Assembly: GCA_964512985.1 (NCBI GenBank)
Contig: CAZELI010000001.1
Coordinates: forward strand, 164,194-228,193
Source: CAYPGT01 sp964512985
GTDB taxonomy: Bacteria > Cyanobacteriota > Vampirovibrionia > LMEP-6097
DNA length: 64,000 nucleotides
Direction: 5' to 3'
The translations under genes and the position numbers were made by a program. The notes under the pieces were generated by a model. It was not told where the DNA came from, searched no databases, and saw nothing but the letters and a program-made list of their open reading frames with translations. Shown piece after piece: positions 1-9,794 of this stretch. Within the stretch, counting starts at the first letter, position 1. Every line of letters begins with the position of its first letter.

Positions 1-724
1 GAATCAATGCGATAAAAGCGAAAGTTAATATACTATGGAACCACCAGAGTACGCGATGACTTGCTTGTAAATCTTCCACTCTCATATAAGAGAAGAACTT
101 CGCCAAAGCTGCTCCTATAGGGGCATAGTCCTCGATATGAGTCGTAGCAGCCATACGAAAAGCTTCTAGCAAGAAACCAGTAATCACAAACAATCCCAAG
201 AAAGTTAATTGAATCCAATCGTTCTGTGTATTGTCGAGATTCTTGGATTTGAAAATATAACGACGAATAGTAAACACTATTACACCTATGAACAATAGTA
301 ATCCACCAAAATCAGCAGCAAAACTTACTATCTTATAAAAGGTACCTTGGAAGAAATGAACAGTTTTAAATAAATGTTCTTGAACAGCAATAATATCGGT
401 AACTATCCAGAGAATAATAAATCCTAGGAAAATCATTACATGGGGTATGCCACCAGTTTTCTTCGCTCTGATTTTCTTCTGTAACAGACCAAAAGTAAGC
501 AAAGTCTTAATACGTTCTTTCAAATTACTGAAACGATCTTCCCTCTTAAGCGCCTTACCATTAAAAATATGCTTTAACTTTTTATAGAAACCATAAATAA
601 AGAACCCAACAGCTACAGCTGCCATTAAATAGAAGAATATCTTCCCGTAAGTATGGTCAATATTCCACCATAGCTCTCTAGTCTCCAAAAGCGGAGGCTC
701 AGGTATAACAATTTCATTATCCAC
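1..724 (-). CDS. Fe-S oxidoreductase, membrane (NarI-like) N-terminal part; truncated by window edge
   Basis: The reverse strand is open from a GTG at 724 to the window edge (about 241 codons seen). An in-frame TAA lies two codons upstream, so this GTG is the earliest possible start. The protein has several hydrophobic segments, beginning near residues 28-45, then around 100, 140 and 180, and a HRVLWWFH motif near residue 228. The last motif resembles the haem-b membrane domain of NarI/HdrE-like subunits fused to (Fe-S)-binding oxidoreductases (GlpC/HdrD type). The Fe-S part would lie beyond the window. Inferred role: passing electrons between quinone and a cytoplasmic Fe-S domain. It is divergent from metH. 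The family call rests on topology and motif only. Confidence 0.6.
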   Translation of the reverse strand, partial: MDNEIVIPEPPLLETRELWWNIDHTYGKIFFYLMAAVAVGFFIYGFYKKLKHIFNGKALKREDRFSNLKERIKTLLTFGLLQKKIRAKKTGGIPHVMIFLGFIILWIVTDIIAVQEHLFKTVHFFQGTFYKIVSFAADFGGLLLFIGVIVFTIRRYIFKSKNLDNTQNDWIQLTFLGLFVITGFLLEAFRMAATTHIEDYAPIGAALAKFFSYMRVEDLQASHRVLWWFHSILTFAFIALI

Positions 725-805
725 ATCTTATATATTAGTCGAATATTGCCCATTTGGTAATATATATACAAGCTTTTAACCCATGAAAGCGTATAGCGCA
801 ATTAG

Positions 806-3800
806 ATGAAAATTAAAAACCAATTTCTTGAAACCGCCAAACAGCGCACCATTATTTTTGATGGTGCTATGGGCACGAGTTTATTTAGTTATGATCTGAC
901 AGCCCAAGATTATGGTGGTGAAGAATATGAAGGTTGTCCTGAACAATTAAATGTTCATCGCCCGGATATTATTCAAGAAATTCATACTAGGTTTTTTGAG
1001 GCTGGGGCGGATGTAGTAGAGACTAATACTTTTGGTTCTAGTAGATTAGTCCTTGGTGAATATGGATTAGAAGATAAAGCATATGAGATTAGTAAGCTTG
1101 CTGCTTCGCTGGCTAGAGAAGTAGCGGATAAATTCACAGCACGTGAACCTCAGAAGCCTAGATTCGTAGCAGGTTCTATAGGTCCTGGGACTAAGCTGGT
1201 GAGTCTTGGCAATATTAGTTTTGATGAACTTTGTGAAAGTTATAAACCACAAGTATCTGGTCTTATAGATGGTGGTGTAGATCTGATTCTTATAGAAACC
1301 TGTCAAGACCCGCTCCAGATCAAGGCTTGCCTTAATGCCTGCTTTGATGTGATGCAAGAGAAAGATATAAAGATCCCTATTCAAGTGCAAGTGACGGTTG
1401 AAACCATGGGGACTATGCTTGTCGGTTCTGATATAGCTTCAGTGCTTACGACTCTTAGTGCTTATCCTATAGATATCATTGGTATGAACTGTGCTACTGG
1501 ACCTAAGGAGATGCGCGAACATATTCGCTACCTTACCGAGAATGCTCCGTTTATGGTGAGTTGTTTACCGAACGCTGGTATCCCTGAGAACGTCGGTGGT
1601 CATGCACACTTTCCTTTAGGACCAGAAGAATTCTCTAATGAACTAACTCGCTTTGTGAAGGACTTTGGGGTGAATATTGTAGGTGGCTGTTGTGGAACGA
1701 CTTACGAACATATCCATATGCTTGCTGAGAAAGTTAAAACTGTTGAACCGGTTCGTCATCCTGATGAGGGTGACGAAAACCCCATCGAGTCTGTTTCCTC
1801 CATCTATAATTCCGTCCCTATGATTATGGAGCCGCGCCCTCTAATAGTAGGAGAACGTACTAATGCTAACGGTTCTAAATTATTTAGAGATCTGCTTGGT
1901 GTCGGTGATTATGAAGGGATAGTAGATATCGCTAAGGATCAAGTTGCAGAAGGCGCTCATGTACTAGATGTTTGCACTGCCTATGTTGGGCGTGATGAAA
2001 TGAAGGACATGGTCGAAGTGATTAAGCGTATTAATACGCAGGTCAATATACCGATCATGGTAGATAGCACTGAGTATCCAGTGCTTAAAGAAGCTCTCAA
2101 GTATATTTCTGGTAAGCCTATTATTAACTCAGTTAACTTAGAAGATGGCGAAGAACGTGTAGCGCAGATCGCTGGACTAGCACGCCAGTTTGGTGCGGCA
2201 TTAGTAGTGCTTACTATTGATGAAGAGGGTATGGCTAAGACCGCAGAGAAGAAGCTCGCTGTAGCTAGTCGTCTCTATGAAATGCTTGTGCATAAGTATG
2301 GACTAGATCCACGTAATTTGATTTATGATACTTTGACTTTTACTTTAGGTTCTGGTGATGAAGAGATGCGTAATGCTGGAGTAGAGACTATTAAATCTAT
2401 TCACATGATTAAAGAAAAATATCCTGAAGTGAAAACTATTCTTGGTTTAAGTAATATTAGCTTTGGCTTGGATGCTAAGCTGAGACCAGCTTTGAATTCA
2501 GTATTTTTACATGAATGTATAGAAGCAGGATTAGATATGGCTATCGCCTCAGCTAAGAAACTTTATCCTATTGCGCAGCTAGATCCTAAGGTTAGGGATT
2601 TTTGTTTAGACTTGATCTATGATCGCAGGCGCGAAGATTATGATCCCTTACATGCACTACTAGATTGTATTGCTGATATTAAACATGATACTAGTGCCAA
2701 TGCTAATCCTTATGAAGGTTTAGAGGTAGAAGAAATACTAGCCCGCAGAATCGTTGATGGTAATAAAACTAATATAGATAAGGACCTGGATGCTGCTATG
2801 ACTAAGGGACATAAACCACTCGACATCATTAATATATTCTTGATGAATGGAATGAAGATAGTGGGTGATAGATTCCGTTCTGGTGAGATGCAGCTTCCAT
2901 TTGTGTTGCAGTCTGCTACTTGTATGAAGACTGCAGTAGCTCATTTGGAACAGTTTATGACTAAGGCAGAAGGTGCTGGTAATAAGGGTTCTATAGTACT
3001 AGCTACTGTTAAGGGTGACGTGCATGATATTGGTAAGAATCTAGTAGATATCATTCTTACTAATAATGGCTATAAGGTTTATAACCTTGGTATTAAGCAG
3101 CCCATAGACGAGATACTTAAAGCATTAGAAGAACATAAGGCTAATGTTATCGGTATGTCAGGATTACTTGTTAAATCCACTCTCATTATGAAGCAGAATC
3201 TAGAAGCGATGAATGAGCGTGGTATTAGTATCCCTGTGATACTTGGCGGTTCTGCGCTTACTCGTCGTTACGTAGAAGAAGACTGCGCGCAAATCTATAA
3301 GGGAACTGTATTCTATGGCTTTGACGCATTTACCGATCTTAGTCTGATGGAGAAGATTTGTGCTGGTGGAGATCTAGAAGCAGTGAAGAAAGAGTTCTAT
3401 AAAACTAGAGCTCCGCTTAAAGATCCAGAACAAGTTAATCCCGAGACTGATGCTCCTTATGATCTAGTGGAAGATGGGAAAGTTCAAGCTGATATATTTA
3501 ATTACATTGAGAATCTTTCTAATACTAGAGTTCTTGATAGTTCTGAAATACCTAAGGCTCCTTTCTTTGGTGATAAATTAATCGAGAATAATATTGAACT
3601 AGACGAAGTGTGGAAATATCTCAATGTTGATGCGCTTATCATTGGTCAATGGCGCATGGGTAAAGGTAAACAGAGCGAAGCTGATTATAAGAAGCAACGC
3701 GAGACTATTATTCTGCCGACACTAGAGCGTGTGAAAGCCGAAGCTAAAGCAGCAGGATATATTCGTCCTAAAATAAGCTATGGATATTATGCTTGCAAGG

Positions 3801-4396
3801 TAGATCCTGCTAATCCTAATAAGCTTATCATTATAAATCCTAATAACCATGACGTCATTGCGAGGAGCGAAGCGACGAAGCAATCCCTTACTAAGAGCAA
3901 CAATGACATTAGCTTCATTTTCCCTCGTCAAACTTCTGGTGAGCATCTTTGTCTTAGTGATTACTTTAAGACTAATGGTGAGTCTAACTTAGTTGCCTTT
4001 CAGGTAGTGACTATCGGTGAAGAAGCTGCTAATTATGTGCGTAAATTATATGAGTCTGGTGACTTCCAAGAGTACCTCTATCATTACGGTCTAGCGACAG
4101 AGACTACCGAAGCGCTTGCTGAATATTCGCATGCTAGAGTCCGCCAAGAGTTAGGACTCGCTGCTGAGGATGATAAGGACTACTATAAATTAATTCGTGG
4201 TAGTTATCATGGTCTGCGTTATAGCTTTGGCTATCCTGCCTGCCCGCGTATAGAAGACCAGAAGCAAGTATTTGAAATGCTTAAACCAGATCGTATTGGA
4301 CTAGAACTCTCAGAAGAATGGCAGATACATCCTGAACATTCTACTTCCGCAATAATCGTGCATCATCCTGATGCTAAGTATTTTAATGTGAAGTGA
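806..4396 (+). CDS. metH: Cobalamin-dependent methionine synthase
   Basis: Transfers the methyl group of methyl-tetrahydrofolate to homocysteine through cobalamin. All four modules are visible in 1196 residues: the homocysteine domain with zinc ligands Cys229, Cys295 and Cys296 (GGCCGTT); the pterin domain from about residue 345; the B12 cap and Rossmann domain with the base-off motif D738-x-H740-x-x-G743; and the C-terminal activation domain with the GYPACP motif near residue 1140. A palindromic repeat is inserted in frame near residues 1016-1034, just inside the activation region. metF, which makes its methyl donor, is 8 kb away on the other strand. There is no Shine-Dalgarno. A TATAGC hexamer lies 8 nt before the ATG. 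Confidence 0.95.
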   Translation: MKIKNQFLETAKQRTIIFDGAMGTSLFSYDLTAQDYGGEEYEGCPEQLNVHRPDIIQEIHTRFFEAGADVVETNTFGSSRLVLGEYGLEDKAYEISKLAASLAREVADKFTAREPQKPRFVAGSIGPGTKLVSLGNISFDELCESYKPQVSGLIDGGVDLILIETCQDPLQIKACLNACFDVMQEKDIKIPIQVQVTVETMGTMLVGSDIASVLTTLSAYPIDIIGMNCATGPKEMREHIRYLTENAPFMVSCLPNAGIPENVGGHAHFPLGPEEFSNELTRFVKDFGVNIVGGCCGTTYEHIHMLAEKVKTVEPVRHPDEGDENPIESVSSIYNSVPMIMEPRPLIVGERTNANGSKLFRDLLGVGDYEGIVDIAKDQVAEGAHVLDVCTAYVGRDEMKDMVEVIKRINTQVNIPIMVDSTEYPVLKEALKYISGKPIINSVNLEDGEERVAQIAGLARQFGAALVVLTIDEEGMAKTAEKKLAVASRLYEMLVHKYGLDPRNLIYDTLTFTLGSGDEEMRNAGVETIKSIHMIKEKYPEVKTILGLSNISFGLDAKLRPALNSVFLHECIEAGLDMAIASAKKLYPIAQLDPKVRDFCLDLIYDRRREDYDPLHALLDCIADIKHDTSANANPYEGLEVEEILARRIVDGNKTNIDKDLDAAMTKGHKPLDIINIFLMNGMKIVGDRFRSGEMQLPFVLQSATCMKTAVAHLEQFMTKAEGAGNKGSIVLATVKGDVHDIGKNLVDIILTNNGYKVYNLGIKQPIDEILKALEEHKANVIGMSGLLVKSTLIMKQNLEAMNERGISIPVILGGSALTRRYVEEDCAQIYKGTVFYGFDAFTDLSLMEKICAGGDLEAVKKEFYKTRAPLKDPEQVNPETDAPYDLVEDGKVQADIFNYIENLSNTRVLDSSEIPKAPFFGDKLIENNIELDEVWKYLNVDALIIGQWRMGKGKQSEADYKKQRETIILPTLERVKAEAKAAGYIRPKISYGYYACKVDPANPNKLIIINPNNHDVIARSEATKQSLTKSNNDISFIFPRQTSGEHLCLSDYFKTNGESNLVAFQVVTIGEEAANYVRKLYESGDFQEYLYHYGLATETTEALAEYSHARVRQELGLAAEDDKDYYKLIRGSYHGLRYSFGYPACPRIEDQKQVFEMLKPDRIGLELSEEWQIHPEHSTSAIIVHHPDAKYFNVK
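3853..3907. repeat. Palindromic repeat inserted in frame inside metH
   Basis: A 55-nt segment is bounded by the inverted ends GTCATTG and CAATGAC. It has the GCGAAGC mini-hairpin core also found in the repeat at 24311-24469. It is read through in the metH frame and encodes the peptide DVIARSEATKQS plus a short tail (residues about 1016-1034). The reading frame is kept and no stop is introduced. The same GTCATTGCGAG end marks the copy next to pgi, so this is one repeat family found both between and within genes. Confidence 0.8.
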
Positions 4397-4411
4397 TACA
4401 CTATTAAAGTA

Positions 4412-5218
4412 ATGAAATTCATAAACGACCTATTAGATATTCTCAAAGCTATATTCCTAGGAATTAAAGAGGGCTTTATGGATTTGGTGCAATGGTCTAA
4501 GCCACCGCGTGAGGCACCCGCTGAGCAAGAAGATACTAGTTGGAAGAAATATTACAAATATGCAGAGTGGAGATTTTGGGCGGTGCAAGAAGTTACGGCT
4601 CAGATTGTAGTAGTTTTGATATTACTAATTTTGATTCGTGAGGCTGTTGGTGAGTTTAGATTCATACCTTCTGAGAGTATGGTTCCAACGATGAAGGTTG
4701 ATGATAAATTATTTGTCGAGAAGTTCTCTAAAATATTCCGTAAACAATATAATCGTGGCGATATTATAATTTTTTATCCTCCTGCTCATGCTATAGGAGT
4801 CTGTGGTGGAAAGAAATTAGCCCCTGGTGAAGATATACTTAAGTGGGATCCTTTTAGTGTATTTGCAAGATTGACAGGTCTGCCTTTCTTACCTCAACCA
4901 GAGGCTTATATCAAGCGAATCGTAGCCATCCCTGGTGATAAAGTTCAAGTGCGCAAGAATGAAGGTGTGTTTATCAATGGGCGTCATTTAGATGAACCAT
5001 ATCATTTCGCTAGTATGGATTTCTTGCCAGAGTATGATACTGACGAGATTGAGATCCCTGAAGGTTACTACTATGTTCTTGGTGATAATCGAAATTATAG
5101 TTGTGATAGTCATTACTGGGGACTACTTCCTAAGAATAGAGTTATAGGAAGAGCTGCGTTCCTTATTTATCGATCACTATCAGTTAAACCTTCCGTGAAA
5201 TCTACTGCTGATGAATAA
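4412..5218 (+). CDS. lepB: Signal peptidase I
   Basis: Type I signal peptidase that cleaves signal peptides of exported proteins at the outer face of the cytoplasmic membrane. The 268-residue protein has a cytoplasmic N-terminal tail of about 60 residues, one membrane segment (about 62-77), then the catalytic Ser89 in SESMVPTM and general base Lys168 in YIKRIVAIPGD. The GDNR motif of box E precedes the C-terminus. It lies 15 nt after metH and its last codons overlap the next gene by 8 nt, so the two are probably translated together. No clear Shine-Dalgarno is seen. The unusually long cytoplasmic tail has no recognised domain. Confidence 0.95.
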   Translation: MKFINDLLDILKAIFLGIKEGFMDLVQWSKPPREAPAEQEDTSWKKYYKYAEWRFWAVQEVTAQIVVVLILLILIREAVGEFRFIPSESMVPTMKVDDKLFVEKFSKIFRKQYNRGDIIIFYPPAHAIGVCGGKKLAPGEDILKWDPFSVFARLTGLPFLPQPEAYIKRIVAIPGDKVQVRKNEGVFINGRHLDEPYHFASMDFLPEYDTDEIEIPEGYYYVLGDNRNYSCDSHYWGLLPKNRVIGRAAFLIYRSLSVKPSVKSTADE

Positions 5219-6905
5219 TTTATTTCTATTATTAATTCCTATCGTAGCTGCTGTAATATTGGGTTTGGATATATGGTCCTTTCCATTAATTAGTCCTGAT
5301 GAACCACGCTATGCAGAGACTGCCCGTGAAATGATGGAGCGCATGGATTATATAGTTCCATATTGTGACTACCTTCCGCGTTTTGATAAGCCCATACTTT
5401 TCTATTGGCTGGAGATTCTATCTTTAAAACTTTTTGGGCTCAATGAACTTGCAGCTCGCTTGCCATCAGTGTTGGCTGGAGCTGGAATGGTGTGGCTAGC
5501 ATTCTTACTAGGAAGCATTCAGGGATTTGGTTTGGTGGCAGCTGGAATGATGCTCACTAGTCTACAGATATTCTTATTCTCTAAGCTTGCTATCACTGAT
5601 ATGGTTCTTGCGTTTTTTATTTCTGCAGCTATTAGTTTCTTCTATTTAGGTTATCGTGAGAGACAAGAGATTCAACAGAAATTTGCCTTGAAAGAGAAAC
5701 AAAGCTCTGCTTGGTTTTGGTTGTCGTTAGTTATGATGGCGTTTGGTATGCTCTGCAAAGGACCAGTAGCCGTCTTGCTACCTTTAGCGGTAATTTTTGT
5801 TTTCTTGGTTATAGAGAAGGATCTGTTTGATTTCTTGAAAGATACTTGGGTTGAGCTTAGTATCGGAATCGTAATGTTTCTATTAATTACTGTACCTTGG
5901 TATCTTGCTGTACACTTAGCTACTGCTGGTAAGTTCACTTATGAATTTTTCTTGGGACATAATTTATCCAGATACTTGAACGTTCTTACTAATCACGCTG
6001 GACCGCTCTGGTACTATCTTCCAGTAATTTTCATCGGCTTGTTTCCATGGTCGTTCTTCTTAGTGCAAGCCATGTTCTCTAATGATTTCTCTACTAAGTT
6101 TAATCTCAGAGCGGAATCAGCTAAGGCAGCACATTTAATGAGTTTCTGTTCGTTATGGGCATTTATTATTCTACTATTCTTCAGTATCTCGCAAACCAAG
6201 CTGCCGACTTATATTACACCGATTTATTTACCTCTAGTGATTATTGTTGCTAAGTGGTGGTCTGAGAAATTTAAGATAGTAAGAAGTAATGGTTATAAAA
6301 ACTTAGATGGTTTGATTGGTTTAGCCTTGATGGTGCTTGCTGTATTTGCCGGAGCGATATTAGCTTTATTCGTATTCAAGAAGCAGTTGTTAGAAATTAA
6401 TTCTATTATACTTGTAGCGATAGCGATAATTTCCTTTATGCTGATTGCTGCTGCTTTGGTCGCTATGACTGCTATGCTTTATCGTGCCAGAACAGCTTTT
6501 GCGATTATTAGTGGAGTTACTTTGTTTTGTTATTTAATTAGCACTCATTATATTTTGCGTTCCTTTGCTGTTTATAGAGATGCTGGTGCTAAGGCTTTTT
6601 CGCTTGCACTTAAACCAGAAGATAAATTAGCTTGTTATAAAACTCACGGTACTATTTTTAGTTTTTATGCAAAGAGACCTGCTCCAGAATTGAACGACAA
6701 AGAATTGCTTAAGTACTTAACTAATTCCTCTGAATCTGGCATTAAGTATTTTGTAGCTAAATCAAGGCACTTTGCAGAATTCGATAAGTATTTAACTAAT
6801 AATATGCAGGTTAACGGTCAAAGTGCTGTCTATGAAAAGGTCAAATCTAATAAGATTTATACGTATGGTAAGGGAATTAAAATGTTACAATTATCTTCGC
6901 TATGA
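5211..6905 (+). CDS. ArnT-like (GT83) polyprenyl-phosphate sugar glycosyltransferase
   Basis: Multi-pass membrane protein of 564 residues with about 10-12 hydrophobic segments. Near the N-terminus it has the acidic SPDEPRYAETAREM motif on the first periplasmic loop and then RFDKP, as in ArnT and protein O-mannosyltransferase relatives. Such enzymes move a sugar from a polyprenyl-phosphate carrier to an acceptor (lipid A or protein) on the outer membrane-facing side. The acceptor cannot be told from sequence. The start overlaps the lepB stop by 8 nt and the stop overlaps the following gene as ATGA, indicating tight translational coupling. Confidence 0.8.
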   Translation: MNNLFLLLIPIVAAVILGLDIWSFPLISPDEPRYAETAREMMERMDYIVPYCDYLPRFDKPILFYWLEILSLKLFGLNELAARLPSVLAGAGMVWLAFLLGSIQGFGLVAAGMMLTSLQIFLFSKLAITDMVLAFFISAAISFFYLGYRERQEIQQKFALKEKQSSAWFWLSLVMMAFGMLCKGPVAVLLPLAVIFVFLVIEKDLFDFLKDTWVELSIGIVMFLLITVPWYLAVHLATAGKFTYEFFLGHNLSRYLNVLTNHAGPLWYYLPVIFIGLFPWSFFLVQAMFSNDFSTKFNLRAESAKAAHLMSFCSLWAFIILLFFSISQTKLPTYITPIYLPLVIIVAKWWSEKFKIVRSNGYKNLDGLIGLALMVLAVFAGAILALFVFKKQLLEINSIILVAIAIISFMLIAAALVAMTAMLYRARTAFAIISGVTLFCYLISTHYILRSFAVYRDAGAKAFSLALKPEDKLACYKTHGTIFSFYAKRPAPELNDKELLKYLTNSSESGIKYFVAKSRHFAEFDKYLTNNMQVNGQSAVYEKVKSNKIYTYGKGIKMLQLSSL

Positions 6906-7669
6906 TAGATAAGTTCAAAGTTGCAATAGGAAATAAATCCTTCCTTACATTAGATTCAAATGATATTAAGAGTTTAGGAAGAGCTTTTAATCAATTAATA
7001 AGCGTTGCTCAGAAAGAAAATATTCGACTTCACCCTCGTGATGTGGGTGTTGATTTAGCTGCAATAAGTTTAGGTTATAACAGACTTAATGATACTGAAG
7101 CTAATCTGTCTTCAGAAATTAGTATAGTTGATCAAAGAATTACAATTGGCGATCAGCCGACATTGATTAGTTATACAGAGAAATTACTGGAATCTATTGC
7201 TAAGGGTCTTGAAGGATCTCATGAAGCTTTAACTTGGTTTCTTGATGGTTTAATAGGGTCTGATGGAGAGACTAAATCATTGCGCGATGAAGTAAGTAGT
7301 TCAATGGAAGAGGTTTTTGGGAGATATCGAGAGATTAAACAAAATGCTGATCATATTCAACTACTTCGTTCTCGTGATGCTGATAGAGACTATGAGAGGG
7401 ATTTGTTCTGTCAAATTTTAGCTTTGGCTCCTAGGTTAAAGAATAAGCTAAGTTTTATTGATGAACATACGGCTGAATTTACTATGATTGCTGCTGATCA
7501 ATTTAGGCAGGGAAGTGATAATGAATTCTCCTTAAGTTTTGATGCTGATAATAATTTCATTTTTACGAGGCATCTAAGATTGGGCTCTAAAATAGAAGCG
7601 ACTATAAATAAAGACTCTGTTCCTGGACGTATACTTAGTGATATTTATAAAGAAGCACAAGGCGCATAA
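6902..7669 (+). CDS. Hypothetical protein, soluble
   Basis: Not recognised. 255 residues, no signal peptide or membrane segment, acidic and largely helical in appearance, with a helix-rich middle (about 90-170) and a beta-like C-terminal stretch. It begins inside the stop codon of the glycosyltransferase (ATGA overlap), so it is probably made from the same transcript. It does not resemble a polypeptide-modifying or lipid enzyme, and its link to the upstream enzyme is positional only. Confidence 0.6.
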   Translation: MIDKFKVAIGNKSFLTLDSNDIKSLGRAFNQLISVAQKENIRLHPRDVGVDLAAISLGYNRLNDTEANLSSEISIVDQRITIGDQPTLISYTEKLLESIAKGLEGSHEALTWFLDGLIGSDGETKSLRDEVSSSMEEVFGRYREIKQNADHIQLLRSRDADRDYERDLFCQILALAPRLKNKLSFIDEHTAEFTMIAADQFRQGSDNEFSLSFDADNNFIFTRHLRLGSKIEATINKDSVPGRILSDIYKEAQGA

Positions 7670-7695
7670 ATAATTAACTAGTTATATAAAGAGTA

Positions 7696-7724
7696 TTGAC
7701 AAACTGAAAGCCTTTTAGTATAAT
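7696..7724 (+). promoter_or_regulatory. Sigma-70-type promoter
   Basis: TTGACA at 7696-7701, a 17-nt spacer, and TATAAT at 7719-7724: both hexamers match the bacterial housekeeping consensus exactly. The start codon of the next gene is 30 nt further on, which leaves room for a leader with a Shine-Dalgarno. It is the cleanest -35/-10 pair in the window. Confidence 0.85.
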
Positions 7725-7754
7725 AATACTCACAACAAAATAAAGGAGAATTTT

Positions 7755-8402
7755 ATGACTGGACCAGCACCCCTAGGAACAAGCAATACCCCAAGAAAAC
7801 TTATGAAGGATCTTGTCACGACCCAGGTCCAGGTAACAATGTCTGAACCTGAAGTTCCAGTAATAGATAATAGGGATATGGGAGTCGGAATGTCTGTAAA
7901 ACAGTCTAATCCTGTTGAGGTAATTTTTGACAAACTTAAAGATAAAGCCAAGACATATGAGAAGCTTTCTGTTTCAGATGTACTCTCTGATGGTGAATCT
8001 GTTGCTGCTTTTCATATTGATGGTGATCTTTTAACATTAAGATACTTTTCTAGAAATCATCGTACTTATGACGAACTTACAAATAAGAATGTAGTGGATA
8101 AGGATCCAGTATTTCCAATTCTTTCTTTGTCTAGATTAGCTACCTTAATTAGCAATGCTCAACTTGAAGATGCCAATAACTTGCTCTGTGAATTTATAAT
8201 AAAGTCCTGCCAGAATTTGCATATAGCTGATAGTACCGACTTGCTCTTCAATAAGGCTGGCCGTGATCTGTCGAACTTACTCTGTATTGATCTTCAGTCG
8301 ATAATTTTCCAAGCATCAATTAACTCTGTCCCTGATGAGAACCAGGTTCAGCAAAATCCTCTATGCCCAGCTTCCTATGATGTTGGTGCATTTATTAAAT
8401 AA
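7755..8402 (+). CDS. Hypothetical protein, strongly expressed signals
   Basis: Not recognised. 215 residues with a disordered, Pro/Thr-rich first 50 residues and a folded remainder; no signal peptide or membrane helix. Expression signals are strong: a consensus promoter 30 nt upstream and AAAGGAG 6 nt before the ATG. It ends 1 nt before the stop codon of the convergent deoA gene. Its start and amino-acid composition (N-terminal low complexity, then about 100 ordered residues) resemble other orphan genes in this window, but no repeated motif links them. Confidence 0.6.
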   Translation: MTGPAPLGTSNTPRKLMKDLVTTQVQVTMSEPEVPVIDNRDMGVGMSVKQSNPVEVIFDKLKDKAKTYEKLSVSDVLSDGESVAAFHIDGDLLTLRYFSRNHRTYDELTNKNVVDKDPVFPILSLSRLATLISNAQLEDANNLLCEFIIKSCQNLHIADSTDLLFNKAGRDLSNLLCIDLQSIIFQASINSVPDENQVQQNPLCPASYDVGAFIK

Positions 8403-9788
8403 CTAATTATACTTCCGTAGAATCAACTTAGGCTTGCGCATTTTATTTTCAGTGAATAAATAAGCATTGAGAATTTTTTCTTTCGCTTGTTCTAGATCAG
8501 CTTCATTAGAGCCTTGTACGGTGAATAATAAATCACCAGGTTTAACTTTCTGAGAGATCTTAGCTTTAAACAAAACACCAGCAGTATTGTCGATAGCGTA
8601 AGCACCGCCAGCCAAAGGCTTATAAGCTAGTTCATGGATAGTCTGACCTACAGCGAGTGCATTTAGTTCTTTCACGTAAGCATCTTTCTCTGCTCTACAT
8701 TCAAGCTTGAACTGAGGCTCGTTAGCTTCTCGGATCTTAGCCATATCACCGCCTTGCGCTTCTATCCACTCTTGCATTTTCACATATGCTTTACCAGAAC
8801 GGATTGCGTCCTCTACTTCAATGGTGCTAGCAATGCTACCAGCAAACTCCATTACTAAATCATAAAGATCGTTTTTCACTTTACCTTCAAGTAAATCTAA
8901 GGCTTCGATTAACTCTGGTCCATTACCGACAGCAGCTCCTAATGGTTGATCCATATTACTGATAATCGCTCTAGTATTGAGGTTGAGCTTCTTGCCTATT
9001 TTTACCATTTGCTTAGCGAGTTGCTTAGCGTATTTAAGATCTTTCATGAAAGCACCAGAACCGACTTTCACATCGAGAAGAATGATATCCGCTCCGCCAG
9101 CGATCTTCTTAGACATAACGCTAGAAGCGATTAGTGGAATAGATTCTACAGTAGCAGTTCTATCTCTAAGTGAATATAGTCTCTTGTCTGCAGGCGCAAA
9201 CTCCATAGTCTGACCAGCAAGCGCAATCCCGACTTCTTTAATCTGCTTCTCAAACTGTTTCATGGAGATATCAGTCTTGAATCCAGGTATAGCTTCGAGC
9301 TTATCGATGGTGCCACCAGTATGTCCTAATGATCTACCCGAGAATTTAGAAATCTTGAAACCTATAGAAGCTAGTATAGGAGCGAGAACTAAGGTTACCT
9401 TATCACCCACACCACCAGTACTATGTTTATCCACAAAGCCTCTACTATTAGGCACATGAAGACTTGCACACTCGTGATCATCATCATGACTATGATTATG
9501 CATCGGGGTTTCACGTTTAAGTGTTAGCACATGACCACTAAATGCCATCGCACGCGTAAGTTCAGTAGTCTCTTCATCGTTTAGACCGCTCATGCAGACT
9601 GCCATTAACCATGCTGACACTTGATAGTCGGGAATCTTATCGAGATGATTAATAAACCAAAATATCTCTTCAGTCGTATGAGCTTGTCCATGACGCTTAG
9701 CATTGATGAGGCGTATCATTTCTGGACTGGCTATTCTTTCTTCCACCGTCATAGTTTTAGCTTTAGTTTTAGTCTTAGTTAATGTCAT
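8403..9788 (-). CDS. deoA: Thymidine/pyrimidine-nucleoside phosphorylase
   Basis: Splits thymidine (or uridine) with phosphate into base and (deoxy)ribose-1-phosphate for salvage. The KHSTGGVGDK phosphate loop (residues about 121-130) and the family signature SGRSLGHTGGTIDKLE are intact. Length 461 is slightly above the usual 430-440 because of a His/Asp-rich insertion (residues 96-107) just before the phosphate loop. The ATG at 9788 has AAGGA close upstream; a second ATG at 9752 would remove a Lys/Thr-rich tail. Only 6 nt separate it from atpG, so they are probably co-transcribed. Deciding between thymidine and broader pyrimidine specificity is not possible here. Confidence 0.92.
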   Translation of the reverse strand: MTLTKTKTKAKTMTVEERIASPEMIRLINAKRHGQAHTTEEIFWFINHLDKIPDYQVSAWLMAVCMSGLNDEETTELTRAMAFSGHVLTLKRETPMHNHSHDDDHECASLHVPNSRGFVDKHSTGGVGDKVTLVLAPILASIGFKISKFSGRSLGHTGGTIDKLEAIPGFKTDISMKQFEKQIKEVGIALAGQTMEFAPADKRLYSLRDRTATVESIPLIASSVMSKKIAGGADIILLDVKVGSGAFMKDLKYAKQLAKQMVKIGKKLNLNTRAIISNMDQPLGAAVGNGPELIEALDLLEGKVKNDLYDLVMEFAGSIASTIEVEDAIRSGKAYVKMQEWIEAQGGDMAKIREANEPQFKLECRAEKDAYVKELNALAVGQTIHELAYKPLAGGAYAIDNTAGVLFKAKISQKVKPGDLLFTVQGSNEADLEQAKEKILNAYLFTENKMRKPKLILRKYN

Positions 9789-9794
9789 GAATCC

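Noticed and set aside
725..805. Cobalamin or SAM riboswitch before metH
   Set aside because: Only 81 nt separate metH from the divergent gene, and no B12-box or SAM-aptamer pattern is present.
1067..1390. Antisense frame within metH (107 codons)
   Set aside because: Shadow of a real, conserved gene; no promoter or binding site.
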